Source of the DNA: Herpetosiphon llansteffanensis
GTDB taxonomy: Bacteria > Chloroflexota > Chloroflexia > Chloroflexales > Herpetosiphonaceae
Reading direction: 5' to 3'
NCBI RefSeq assembly: GCF_003205875.1
Contig: NZ_PUBZ01000084.1
Span: 22,325 to 86,324 of the forward strand
Length of the DNA stretch: 64,000 nt
In this document: positions 8,726-16,720 of the stretch, piece after piece
Numbering within the stretch: position 1 is the stretch's first letter
How the letters are laid out: the number at the start of each line of letters is the position of its first letter
Notes under the pieces: model-generated
Told to the model about the DNA's origin: nothing
The model's input: the letters and a program-made list of their open reading frames with translations, nothing else
Database searches by the model: none
Translations under genes and position numbers: made by a program

Positions 8726-9021
8726 GTCTGTGGCTCACGATTGTGGTGATTGGCTTGATCACCTTTGCTATTCGCTATTCGTTCATTGGGCTGGTGAATA
8801 ACGCCGACTTTCCAGCGATCGTTCAGCGCGGCCTGCGCTTTGTGCCAGCGGCAGTGTTGGCGGCAATTATTGCCAGCGATTTAGCCATCAGCAATAAACA
8901 AATTGATCTGATTAATTCTAAAATGGCTGCTGGGGCAATTGCGATCATTGTGGCCTGGTATAGCCGTCAAGTAATACCGACCCTAGTTGCTGGATTTATC
9001 GTGTTTTTGCTACTCAATTAG
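8722..9021 (+). CDS. azlD: AzlD family branched-chain amino-acid exporter, small subunit
   Basis: A 99-aa membrane protein with three to four hydrophobic helices, the AzlD family's usual size. It starts within the stop codon of azlC (ATGA overlap), so it should be translationally coupled. The pair forms a branched-chain amino-acid exporter in the cytoplasmic membrane. Confidence 0.9.
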   Translation: MSLWLTIVVIGLITFAIRYSFIGLVNNADFPAIVQRGLRFVPAAVLAAIIASDLAISNKQIDLINSKMAAGAIAIIVAWYSRQVIPTLVAGFIVFLLLN

Positions 9022-9050
9022 TTGCAGGTCGGGCAGTTCTCCCGTAGAAT
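9022..9050 (+). promoter_or_regulatory. Sigma-70-like promoter
   Basis: TTGCAG (9022-9027), 17-nt spacer, TAGAAT (9045-9050). It sits directly after azlD and 41 nt before the ATG at 9092. Confidence 0.5.
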
Positions 9051-9091
9051 AGAGAGGCAGCATCCTTGATCGACAAAGGAGACGACACACT

Positions 9092-9331
9092 ATGCAGCTG
9101 ATTGGCAATCTGGGCATTTTAGGCTTTGGCTTAGCGCATCTTGTGCTTGGAGCCGTTTTGTTAGCGACAGGCTATCGCACCCTCACCAAGGAAATTATTC
9201 CACGCTTAATTGAAGCCCGACCAAGCATCGGCGCGCGCGTAGGAGCAGTTTTGGGTGGAGTCGGTTGGACAGTCGCCGTTGCGCTGTTTTGCTTCCTGGT
9301 TGCGGGGCGGGCTGCCCAAATGGTGTTATAA
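9092..9331 (+). CDS. Small hydrophobic membrane protein
   Basis: A 79-aa protein with two predicted transmembrane helices (about residues 6-28 and 55-76) joined by a basic loop. A clear AAAGGAG site lies before the ATG, and a plausible promoter is upstream. No recognised family; conserved small membrane proteins of this kind are common. It precedes the HAMP-STAS sensor by 78 bp. Confidence 0.65.
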   Translation: MQLIGNLGILGFGLAHLVLGAVLLATGYRTLTKEIIPRLIEARPSIGARVGAVLGGVGWTVAVALFCFLVAGRAAQMVL

Positions 9332-9409
9332 GCCATTTTTGCAACGCTCAACGAATCAACAACAGCATAATCGCATTGATCGTATCAACACTATTTACAC
9401 TGAGGCATT

Positions 9410-10645
9410 ATGCGTTCATCGATTCGTCAACGTTTTGGCTTGGGCCTGATCATTCTGGTGATTGTGGTGGGCAGTGCTAATCTCATTGCGCGCTGGTCAC
9501 TCGGCAAGTATCGAACTGATGTCGAGTCGCTGATCGATCAAACGATTCCGCAGCTCGATTCATTGCTGCGTTTGCAAACTAGTGCCCAAGGCGTTACCCA
9601 AAATACGCTAGCCTTTTTACAAACCAACGATGATCAATATTTGCTCTCGCGCACTGGCTGGGTGCGTGAAACTGAACGCCTAATTGGCGTGATGGATGGC
9701 TTAACTGGCGACACCAACCAGCCAACCCAAGAATCGTATGTTGCGTTGCGCCGCTCGGTGCAATCAATTATCGAAGATACGCAACTCTTTATCGACAAAG
9801 CTGCAACAGACGATCCCCGCGTCATCGAACGCCGCTTCGACCAAGTGCGCGATTTGAATTTATCCTTCGATACCCGCTTCAAGGCCTACCGCGATTTAGT
9901 AACTGATGAGGGCATTCAACGCCGCGCCAATATCTCCAACAATCCCTTGCGTTATATGAATGTGCTTGGGGTGATTGCCGTTTTAGCGCTGATCGGGCTG
10001 ATGGCCTTATTCCAATATATGGTCTTCAAGCCAATTCGCGCATTGCAACAAACCGCCCAAACTGTGGCCGCTGGCAATTATCAGCAACGTGCCGAGGTCA
10101 AGCGCCTCGATGAAATTGGCGATGTGGTGGTGGCCTTCAACCATTTGCTCGATAGTATCAACAACGAGCAGCAAGCACTGCGCAATCAGGTTGAACGAGT
10201 CGACCAAGCCCGCAACGAGGCCGAAACTGCCCGCAGCGATGCAGCTGCCCAACTCGAAACGATTCAAAATCAACGGGCAATTATTCGCTCGATGAGTGTG
10301 CCAATTTTGCCTGTTGGCAAGCGCATGTTGGTTGTGCCATTGATTGGCGAACTCGGCCCACAACGGCTTAAAACCTTGCAAACCAACGTGCTTGGCTGCA
10401 TCTCGACCGACCGACCACGCTGGATCATTATCGATGTTACGGGCGTACCAGTGATCGACAATTTGGTCAGTCAAGCCTTCTCAGAGCTGATCGATAGCGT
10501 ACGACTGTTGGGTAGCGAGCCAATGTTGGTTGGCATTCGGCCAGAGGTTGCCCAAGCCCTCGTTTCCACCGGCATGAATTTCAATAGTTTGGTGGTTGAG
10601 GCTACGCTGCAAGCAGGCATCGCCTATGCCGAACGCCATAGCTAG
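9410..10645 (+). CDS. Membrane sensor with HAMP and C-terminal STAS domain (RsbR-like)
   Basis: A 411-aa protein. One N-terminal transmembrane helix (about 10-30), an extracytoplasmic helical sensor region of about 155 residues, a second helix (about 187-207), a HAMP-type region (KPIRALQQTAQTVAAGNYQ), a coiled coil, and a C-terminal STAS domain from about residue 300. The STAS domain begins with a SMSVPILPV motif typical of RsbR/RsbST-type modules. Such modules act in stressosome-like partner switching. No kinase or phosphatase partner is adjacent. A second protein with the same C-terminal module but a different membrane sensor lies at 49683. Confidence 0.85.
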   Translation: MRSSIRQRFGLGLIILVIVVGSANLIARWSLGKYRTDVESLIDQTIPQLDSLLRLQTSAQGVTQNTLAFLQTNDDQYLLSRTGWVRETERLIGVMDGLTGDTNQPTQESYVALRRSVQSIIEDTQLFIDKAATDDPRVIERRFDQVRDLNLSFDTRFKAYRDLVTDEGIQRRANISNNPLRYMNVLGVIAVLALIGLMALFQYMVFKPIRALQQTAQTVAAGNYQQRAEVKRLDEIGDVVVAFNHLLDSINNEQQALRNQVERVDQARNEAETARSDAAAQLETIQNQRAIIRSMSVPILPVGKRMLVVPLIGELGPQRLKTLQTNVLGCISTDRPRWIIIDVTGVPVIDNLVSQAFSELIDSVRLLGSEPMLVGIRPEVAQALVSTGMNFNSLVVEATLQAGIAYAERHS

Positions 10646-10654
10646 AAATTTAAC

Positions 10655-10918
10655 TTCCCTCACCCCCCAACCCCCTCTCCCACTGGACGCGGGCGAGGGG
10701 GAGCACTCGTTTTTCACCACATATCATGCAAAAAACTCCGCCATGAAAGCCCCTCGCCCGCGCCACGGGAGAGGGGTTGGTGTAAGGGAATCTTAAAACC
10801 GACCCTTGGAAGCTAGCCCCTCTCCCACTGGACGCGAGCGATGGGGAGCACTCGTTTTTCACCACAAATCATGCAAAACCCCGCGCCACGTGGCACGGGG
10901 TTGGGGTGAGGGCATCCA
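10655..10918. repeat. Two tandem GC-rich palindromic repeat units
   Basis: Two related units (about 10659-10785 and 10808-10917) fill the gap between convergent genes. Each has a left arm with CCCTCTCCCACTGGACGCG and a right arm complementary to it, around a spacer containing CACTCGTTTTTCACCACA. They are diverged members of the palindromic family also seen at 20474 and 43955. The two tails are in opposite orientation to one another. Confidence 0.75.
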
Positions 10919-10921
10919 CAG

Positions 10922-11701
10922 TTATTGGCGATTCATGGCGTGAATCATCTTGAGGCCTTCGTGGGTCAGCCATGGGTCAACATGATCGATCACATGGGTT
11001 TCGCTGGCGATAATATCAGCAATTACTTCTGCTTGGCCGCCAGTTGCTACCACCGTGCCACGCGCACCCAACTCCTGCCACATACGCGTGATCAAGCCTT
11101 CAACCAAGCCAGCATAGCCCAAAACGATCCCAGATTGCATATAGTGCGAGGTATTTTTGCCAATCACTCGCGGCGGGCGGGCTAATTCAACGTGATAAAG
11201 CTTGGCCGCAGCCCGAAACAGCGCATCAGCAGAGATGCCAATGCCTGGCGCGATTGCTCCGCCAATATAATCGCCTTCAGCAGAAATCACATCAAACGCC
11301 GTTGCCGTGCCAAAAGCAATCGCAATCACTGGCCCGCCGTAGCGGCGAAATGCGGCGACCGAGTTAGCAACCCGATCAGCGCCAAGTTCGCGCGGGGTAT
11401 CAATCAACAGGCGCATGCCAGTTTTGATGCCTGGGCCAATGACCACTGGCTCAACATTCAAATAGGTGCGGCTCAATTCGCTAAACACACTAGTTAATGG
11501 CGGCACAACGCACGAAATTGCGCAACCCTCAATCTGATTAATCGAGATGCCACGCAATTCAAACAAACTGCGCACCAGAACTGCATATTCATCGGTTAAT
11601 TTTTGGCGTTGGGTTGATAACCGCCAATGCGCCACCATCTGATCGCCATCCCATGCGGCGATTTTGCTATTCGTATTGCCAATATCAATCGTAATTAACA
11701 T
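10922..11701 (-). CDS. coaX: Type III pantothenate kinase
   Basis: A 259-aa type III pantothenate kinase (CoaX), which phosphorylates pantothenate in the first step of coenzyme A synthesis. Motifs of the ASKHA fold are visible: DIGNTNSKIA at the N-terminus, RELGADRVANSV (the conserved Asp of the GADR motif) and the FGTATAFD phosphate loop, followed by GGAIAPGIGIS. In many family members the residue two before the FGTA Gly is Asp; here the segment reads A-I-A-F-G-T-A, so that Asp is absent. The gene starts with ATG 11701 and is divergent from the NERD gene. Confidence 0.92.
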   Translation of the reverse strand: MLITIDIGNTNSKIAAWDGDQMVAHWRLSTQRQKLTDEYAVLVRSLFELRGISINQIEGCAISCVVPPLTSVFSELSRTYLNVEPVVIGPGIKTGMRLLIDTPRELGADRVANSVAAFRRYGGPVIAIAFGTATAFDVISAEGDYIGGAIAPGIGISADALFRAAAKLYHVELARPPRVIGKNTSHYMQSGIVLGYAGLVEGLITRMWQELGARGTVVATGGQAEVIADIIASETHVIDHVDPWLTHEGLKMIHAMNRQ

Positions 11702-11857
11702 GTTGCGTTTTCCACATCAGCGTGAATCAAAAATCCAATCCATTATTGCATACTTTTGCTTTTTCAACTATTTTTAACAATTCGTCAATGCACGCAGCAG
11801 CGAAACAATGATAATATAAGCACAGAATTAGCTCTTTTTTGGCTAGGGAGCGTACCC

Positions 11858-13165
11858 GTGGCCGTTCAAGTTTGGATTGGCGAAAAGCCCGAACACCCCA
11901 ATGAGCGCAAAGCAATTATTGCCTTAGCCAACGGTCTCGACCGTTTGGAAGGCCTATACGTCATGCTGGCGAATTTTAGCGTCGGTGGCCATACCATTGA
12001 CCTTGTGGTGTTGAAGAACGATGCAGTCTTTATTGTTGAAATGAAGCACTGCGATGGCAAGGTTTATGGTTCGGTCAATGGCCGCTGGAAGGTTGTCAGT
12101 AGCTCAGGTTCGGTCAAATGGCTCAATCAAGGCCGCAAAAATCCCTACAATCAAGTGATTGCCTATTACTATGCGGTGCGTAATTTCTTGCACGACCATC
12201 AGCACGAGATTATGTCGGAGCAAAAGGCAAGCCAAACCGATTTTCGGGCTTGCAAACGCCTGATCGTCATCTCGCCAATTTTGGAGCCTGGCTCAGAAAT
12301 TCATCTCGATTGGCGGGTGAACGTCAAAGGCCTAGATGAGTTACCAACCCACTTGGTCACTGAGCGCACCGACGAAATTAGCTTCACCGACGAGGAAATG
12401 CTCAAGATTCCGCGCTTGCTGAATTGCTCGATCTGGGAAGAAGTGAATCAATTGGTTGCTGGGGTCATGCCAGCATGGGATGATACGCCATCTGATCCAC
12501 CACCGCCAGTCGTCGCGCCAGAGCCAATTGTTGTGCCAGAGCCAGTTATCGAGCCAGCATTGCCCAAAACCTGGCAACAACGAGTGCGCGATAGTTCGCT
12601 GCGCACGCGCTTCAATGTTTTAGGTTGGGCGGTCATCTCGCTGCTGTTGATTTTGGTGCTGGTGCAGGGCCGCAACATTACCATTATCTCAAATGCGCCA
12701 ACGCCTGAGATCTATGGCACAATTCCGGTTCCGGCGGCTTCGCCAACACCAAGCGGCTGTATCACTACCTTTGGCCAGACCATTCGCAAAGCCCGCGATC
12801 CCGTTTCCTATCAATGGTATACGATCGATAGTCGCGCCAGCGAAGAGGCGTATGTGGCAGTAACCCTTGATCGGGTGCAATTTTGCGCCGATCAGATTGT
12901 GCTGCATTGGAGTGTGCGCAACACCACCCCGGGCATCGTGCAATTGGGCCTGACGAATAATAATATTGCGGTCAGCGATACCAGCGGCATTGTCTATCGT
13001 TTGCGCGAAGAACGCCAAACCATTCGCGTGCGCAACGGCAAAATGAGCACTGGCACGGCAACGATTCCACGCTCAGTCAATTCAAATGCCAATACGTTGA
13101 CCATCGAATTGCTCAGCGAGCCATTTGGTGGCCAATTGTGGACGGTGCAAGTACCCAAGAAGTAA
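11858..13165 (+). CDS. NERD-domain protein with C-terminal membrane helix
   Basis: A 435-aa protein. The N-terminal NERD (nuclease-related) domain has a PD-(D/E)XK-like core: D48 in HTIDLVVLK and E61-x-K63 in VEMKHCDGK. It is followed by a Pro/Val-rich linker (about 210-250), one transmembrane helix (about 270-290) and an extracytoplasmic beta-rich domain of about 130 residues. The GTG at 11858 is chosen because AGGGAG lies 7 nt upstream; an in-frame ATG at 11756 has no ribosome site. A nuclease role is inferred from the fold only. Confidence 0.8.
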   Translation: MAVQVWIGEKPEHPNERKAIIALANGLDRLEGLYVMLANFSVGGHTIDLVVLKNDAVFIVEMKHCDGKVYGSVNGRWKVVSSSGSVKWLNQGRKNPYNQVIAYYYAVRNFLHDHQHEIMSEQKASQTDFRACKRLIVISPILEPGSEIHLDWRVNVKGLDELPTHLVTERTDEISFTDEEMLKIPRLLNCSIWEEVNQLVAGVMPAWDDTPSDPPPPVVAPEPIVVPEPVIEPALPKTWQQRVRDSSLRTRFNVLGWAVISLLLILVLVQGRNITIISNAPTPEIYGTIPVPAASPTPSGCITTFGQTIRKARDPVSYQWYTIDSRASEEAYVAVTLDRVQFCADQIVLHWSVRNTTPGIVQLGLTNNNIAVSDTSGIVYRLREERQTIRVRNGKMSTGTATIPRSVNSNANTLTIELLSEPFGGQLWTVQVPKK

Positions 13166-13569
13166 GAACATAGAACATAGAGCATAGAACATAAGATTTA
13201 GAGATTGGTTGTTGGGGATCGGGGATCGGTTTCTTAACGAAGAGGCGCAGAGAAATCTTGGCTATAGGCTATAGGCTTTGGGCTTTGGGAACAACAATCT
13301 GAGGCGAAAACCTTAACCTTCGTGTCCTTCGCGCCCTTCGCGGTTCCCGTTCTTCGTGTCCTTCGTGTCCTTCGTGGATCAAATGCTTAACGCAAAGGCG
13401 CAGAGAAACCTTGGCTACAGGCTATTGGGAACAACAATCTGAATAATCTGTGTAATCTGTGGCTAAAAGAAGCATTCGTGAAATTCGTGGAATTCGTGGC
13501 TAAAAACTTAACCTTCGCGCTCTTCGTGTTCTTCGCGGTTTCAACTTTTTGACTTTTGCTTTTTGACCT
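13166..13569. repeat. Word-like intergenic repeat tract (about 400 bp)
   Basis: No gene is visible here. The tract consists of blocks seen throughout the window: AACATAGAGCATAGAAC, GGGGATCGGGGATCGG, TTAACG-AAGGCGCAGAGAAA, GGCTATAGGCTTTGGGC, AATCTGTG repeats, and runs of CTTCGTG/CTTCGCG. The TTAACG...GGGAACAACAATCTGA block appears twice (13231 and 13385 regions). Confidence 0.85.
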
Positions 13570-13581
13570 TTGACTTTAACT

Positions 13582-15747
13582 ATGGCACAACTAACTGGCA
13601 ACTTAGAACGCATCACCTATCGCTCGGAAGAAACGGGTTATACCGTGGCGCGTTTAAAAGCGCAAGGTCAGCGCAGCGTGATTACGATTGTTGGGCGCTT
13701 ACCCGATGTGCAAGTGGGCGAAAGCTTACAGCTCGAAGGCGAATGGACTGAGCATCGCACTCACGGGCGACAATTTGAGGTCAGCAGCTATCAGACCACC
13801 CGCCCAACTGGCAACGAAAGCATTGTGCGCTACTTGGCTTCTGGCTTGTTGCCTGGCATCGGCCCAGTCAATGCCCAACGCATCGCCGATACCTTTGGCG
13901 ATGCGACCCTCGATATTCTCGACCAAAACCCCGAACGATTGCGCGAAGTCAAAGGCTTGGGCACAAAGAAAATTGCTGCAATTATCGCCGCGTGGCAGGA
14001 GCAACGCTCAATCAAAGCCTTGTTGGAGCTAGGTCAAGCAGTTGGCCTGACCACAGGCCTAGCCTTGCGTATTTTCCGCCATTACGGCGAGCAGGCCAGC
14101 CAGATCGTGCAATACGACCCCTATCGCCTAGCCTTGGAGATTGAGGGCATTGGCTTTCCAACTGCCGACCAAATTGCCCAAGCCTTGGGCGTAGCCCGCG
14201 ACGCGCCAAGTCGGGTGATTGCTGGCTTGCGCTACACGCTTGGCACGGTTGCCAACAGCGAAGGCCATTGCGCCCTACCCCAAGCAGCCTTGATTGAACA
14301 AGCTCAAGCCATTTTGGAATTGCCGCGAAGCCTGATTGCCGAGCAATTGGTGCTTGCAACTGAAGCGGTCTTGTTGGTGCTCGATGGCGATTTGGTCTAT
14401 TTGCCAGCCTATTATCATGCCGAAACTGAGTTGGCCGCCAACCTACGGCGCTTGCAACAATTGCCCAGCGCAATTCAACTGCGGTTCAAGCAGCAAAGCG
14501 ATGCAATTATTATGCGCCAGTTGCATAATGCTAATTTCGATTTGAGCCAACGCCAAGCGGAAGCAGTGTTGGCTGTGTTGCGCTCAAAAGTGGTGTTGCT
14601 GACTGGTGGGCCTGGCACTGGCAAAACGACAACCGTGCAAGCGATTTTGGCTTTGTTGCAACAGGTTGGTTTGCGCACGATTTTGGCCGCGCCAACTGGC
14701 CGTGCTGCTCGCCGCCTCAGCGAAACAACCAATAATCCAGCTGCCACGCTACACCGCACCTTGGAATATGCTGGTGGCGCTGGCAACGACCGCTGGGGTC
14801 GCAACGAGCACAATCCCTTAGCCGCCGATTTGGTGGTAATTGACGAAACCTCGATGCTCGATATTTTGTTGGCGCATCATGTGGTTAAGGCCTTGGCTCC
14901 AACCACTCATTTGCTTTTGGTTGGCGACCCCGATCAATTGCCAGCGGTTGGGGCTGGCGCGGTGCTGCGCGATTTATTGGCCAGCAACAGCATCACCACT
15001 GTGCATTTGGATACGATTTTTCGTCAAGCAGCTGATAGCCAGATCATCACTAATGCCCATGCGATCAACCAAGGCCAACTGCCAAGCGTCAATCGCGGTG
15101 ATTTCTATTGGTTTCCACGTAGCAACCCTGCCGAATGTAGCGCCATGATCGTTGATTTGTTGACAACCCGCATTCCACGCCAATTCCCCCAATTCGATCC
15201 CTTGCGCGATATTCAGGTTTTGGCGGCAACCCATCGCGGCGCTGCGGGCGTGCTCGAACTCAATAGCCAACTGCAAGCTGCGCTCAATCCGGCCAAGCCA
15301 AATCTACAAGAAGCAACCCTTGCAGGAACCCTCTTTCGCGAAGGCGATCGGGTGATTCAGACGCGCAATAACTACGATCTCGATGTGAGCAACGGCGATT
15401 TGGGGCTGATTCAAACAATCGACCATGATGAACGCACCGTCAACGTCTATTTTGATGATACGCGCACGGTGGTTTATCAATGGAATGAATTTGATGAAGT
15501 GGCCTTGGCTTATGCGATTAGCGTGCATAAAGCCCAAGGCTCGGAATATCCGGTGGTGATTGTGCCAATGTTGCGCTACTACAATGTGCTGCTCAATCGC
15601 CCATTGCTATATACGGCCATTACCCGCGCCCGCCAATTAGTAATTTTGACTGGCGATTGGCAAGCGGTCGAATTTGCCATCGCCCAGCGCCGCAGCGTCC
15701 AACGTATCACTGGGCTGATGCAGCGGGTTACAGAGCATAGAGCATAG
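13582..15747 (+). CDS. recD2: RecD2-type ATP-dependent DNA helicase
   Basis: A 721-aa superfamily 1B 5'-3' helicase of the RecD2/TraA class, acting without RecBC in recombination and repair. The N-terminal OB-like and helix-hairpin-helix region (KGLGTKKIAAI near residue 130) precedes Walker A GGPGTGKTT, Walker B VVIDETSMLD, GDPDQLPAVG, a SH3-like insertion, and the C-terminal motif SVHKAQGSEYP with TAITRARQLV. ATG 13582 is preferred to the TTG four codons upstream. The final residues and the TAG stop (EHRA-stop) are written by the CATAGAG repeat word, so the ORF runs into the repeat tract. Confidence 0.9.
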   Translation: MAQLTGNLERITYRSEETGYTVARLKAQGQRSVITIVGRLPDVQVGESLQLEGEWTEHRTHGRQFEVSSYQTTRPTGNESIVRYLASGLLPGIGPVNAQRIADTFGDATLDILDQNPERLREVKGLGTKKIAAIIAAWQEQRSIKALLELGQAVGLTTGLALRIFRHYGEQASQIVQYDPYRLALEIEGIGFPTADQIAQALGVARDAPSRVIAGLRYTLGTVANSEGHCALPQAALIEQAQAILELPRSLIAEQLVLATEAVLLVLDGDLVYLPAYYHAETELAANLRRLQQLPSAIQLRFKQQSDAIIMRQLHNANFDLSQRQAEAVLAVLRSKVVLLTGGPGTGKTTTVQAILALLQQVGLRTILAAPTGRAARRLSETTNNPAATLHRTLEYAGGAGNDRWGRNEHNPLAADLVVIDETSMLDILLAHHVVKALAPTTHLLLVGDPDQLPAVGAGAVLRDLLASNSITTVHLDTIFRQAADSQIITNAHAINQGQLPSVNRGDFYWFPRSNPAECSAMIVDLLTTRIPRQFPQFDPLRDIQVLAATHRGAAGVLELNSQLQAALNPAKPNLQEATLAGTLFREGDRVIQTRNNYDLDVSNGDLGLIQTIDHDERTVNVYFDDTRTVVYQWNEFDEVALAYAISVHKAQGSEYPVVIVPMLRYYNVLLNRPLLYTAITRARQLVILTGDWQAVEFAIAQRRSVQRITGLMQRVTEHRA

Positions 15748-16130
15748 CGAAAGGATGAAGGATGAGGGATGAAGGCAAGAAAGAGCATAGAGCATAGAAC
15801 ATAGAACATAGAGCATAAAGTTAAAAGGCAGAAGTCAAAAGTCAATAATCAAAATAATCTGTGGAATCTGTGGCAAAAAAAATCAATCTTCGTGTTCTTC
15901 GCGCTCTTCGCGGTTTCAACCTTCGTGTAATTCGTGGCTAAGAAGAACCAAATCAAAATAATCTGTGGAATCTGTGGCGGAAAAAATCAATCTTCGCGCT
16001 CTTCGTGCAATTCGTGGCTAAGAAGAACCAAATCAAAATAATCTGTGGAATCTGTGGCGGAAAAAAATCAATCTTCGCGCTCTTCGTGCTCTTCGCGGTT
16101 TCAACCTTCGTGCTCTTCGTGGATCAACTC
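15748..16130. repeat. Word-like repeat tract with an 80-bp tandem duplication
   Basis: The tract opens with ATGAAGG/ATGAGGG and CATAGAG words, then switches to AATCTGTGG and CTTCGCGCTCTTCG words. Positions 15941-16020 and 16021-16101 are a near-perfect 80-bp tandem duplication (start AGAAGAACCAAATC), differing by one A insertion and the last few words; a more diverged third copy lies just upstream. No gene is seen. Confidence 0.9.
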
Positions 16131-16229
16131 AGCTCTAAACTCGATAGACAAAGCTCAAGAATCACGTATGCTAAAGCAGATCAGCCGATTTAGGCCCTGT
16201 TTTTAGGTTTTTGCTCGCAGTTTGAGGCG

Positions 16230-16235
16230 TATAAT
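16230..16235 (+). promoter_or_regulatory. Candidate -10 element for the DUF983 gene
   Basis: TATAAT 64 nt before the ATG at 16299; no convincing -35 at the standard distance. Confidence 0.35.
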
Positions 16236-16298
16236 GCCCTTAATCTGGAGTTTTGTAGTGGACGATGTGCCAGCGTTGTCACATCAGTAAGGAATGGT

Positions 16299-16670
16299 AT
16301 GGGAAACTTTCTTTTAGCAATGCTGCGTGGCTTTATTGGGCGTTGCCCGTTGTGCGGCAAGGGTAAGCTCTTTCGCAGTTATTACGATATTCACCCAAAT
16401 TGTAGCGTTTGCGGCGTTGGCTACGAAGCCACGGGCAACCAAAGCACTGGCGCAATGGGCATCAACATTGTGCTCACCATCTTTTTGGGCTTTATCGGCG
16501 GCATTTTCTTGGTGATTTATGCCAGCGACCAGTTGATGATGGGCTTATTGGCCTTGCTGGTAGTGATGTCGATTTTTCATATTATCTTCTATCGCTTTGC
16601 CCGTGGCCTGTGGCTGGGCCTGATGGTGGCAACCGGCGACCTTGAAACCGGCAAAGACGAACGCGGCTAA
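16299..16670 (+). CDS. DUF983 family membrane protein
   Basis: A 123-aa protein with two CxxC knuckles (CPLCGKGKLF and CSVCG, residues about 14-39), suggesting zinc binding, followed by two hydrophobic helices (about 55-75 and 80-100). This order is that of DUF983. The function of the family is not established. It converges with the GH114 gene, with a repeat-derived hairpin between them. Confidence 0.85.
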   Translation: MGNFLLAMLRGFIGRCPLCGKGKLFRSYYDIHPNCSVCGVGYEATGNQSTGAMGINIVLTIFLGFIGGIFLVIYASDQLMMGLLALLVVMSIFHIIFYRFARGLWLGLMVATGDLETGKDERG

Positions 16671-16680
16671 AATAAAATGC

Positions 16681-16711
16681 TGAGGGATGAATGTTGAATG
16701 TTCATCCCTCA
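16681..16711 (-). terminator. Hairpin built from the ATGAGGG repeat word, terminator for the GH114 gene
   Basis: TGAGGGATGAA (16681-16691) pairs with TTCATCCCTCA (16701-16711) around 9 nt. On the minus strand it is followed by a T-rich stretch (CATTTTATTTTA), so it probably ends transcription of the GH114 gene. The arms are made of the same repeat word that fills other gaps. Confidence 0.6.
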
Positions 16712-16720
16712 CGCTTGCTA

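Noticed and set aside
13166..13569. CRISPR-like array of short repeats
   Set aside because: Repeats are 7-11 bp words in tandem with no unique 30-40 bp spacers, and no cas genes are near.
16005..16193. Small ORF within the 16-kb repeat tract
   Set aside because: The predicted peptide is just translated CTTCGTG/AATCTGTGG words (FALFVLF-like) with no start signal.
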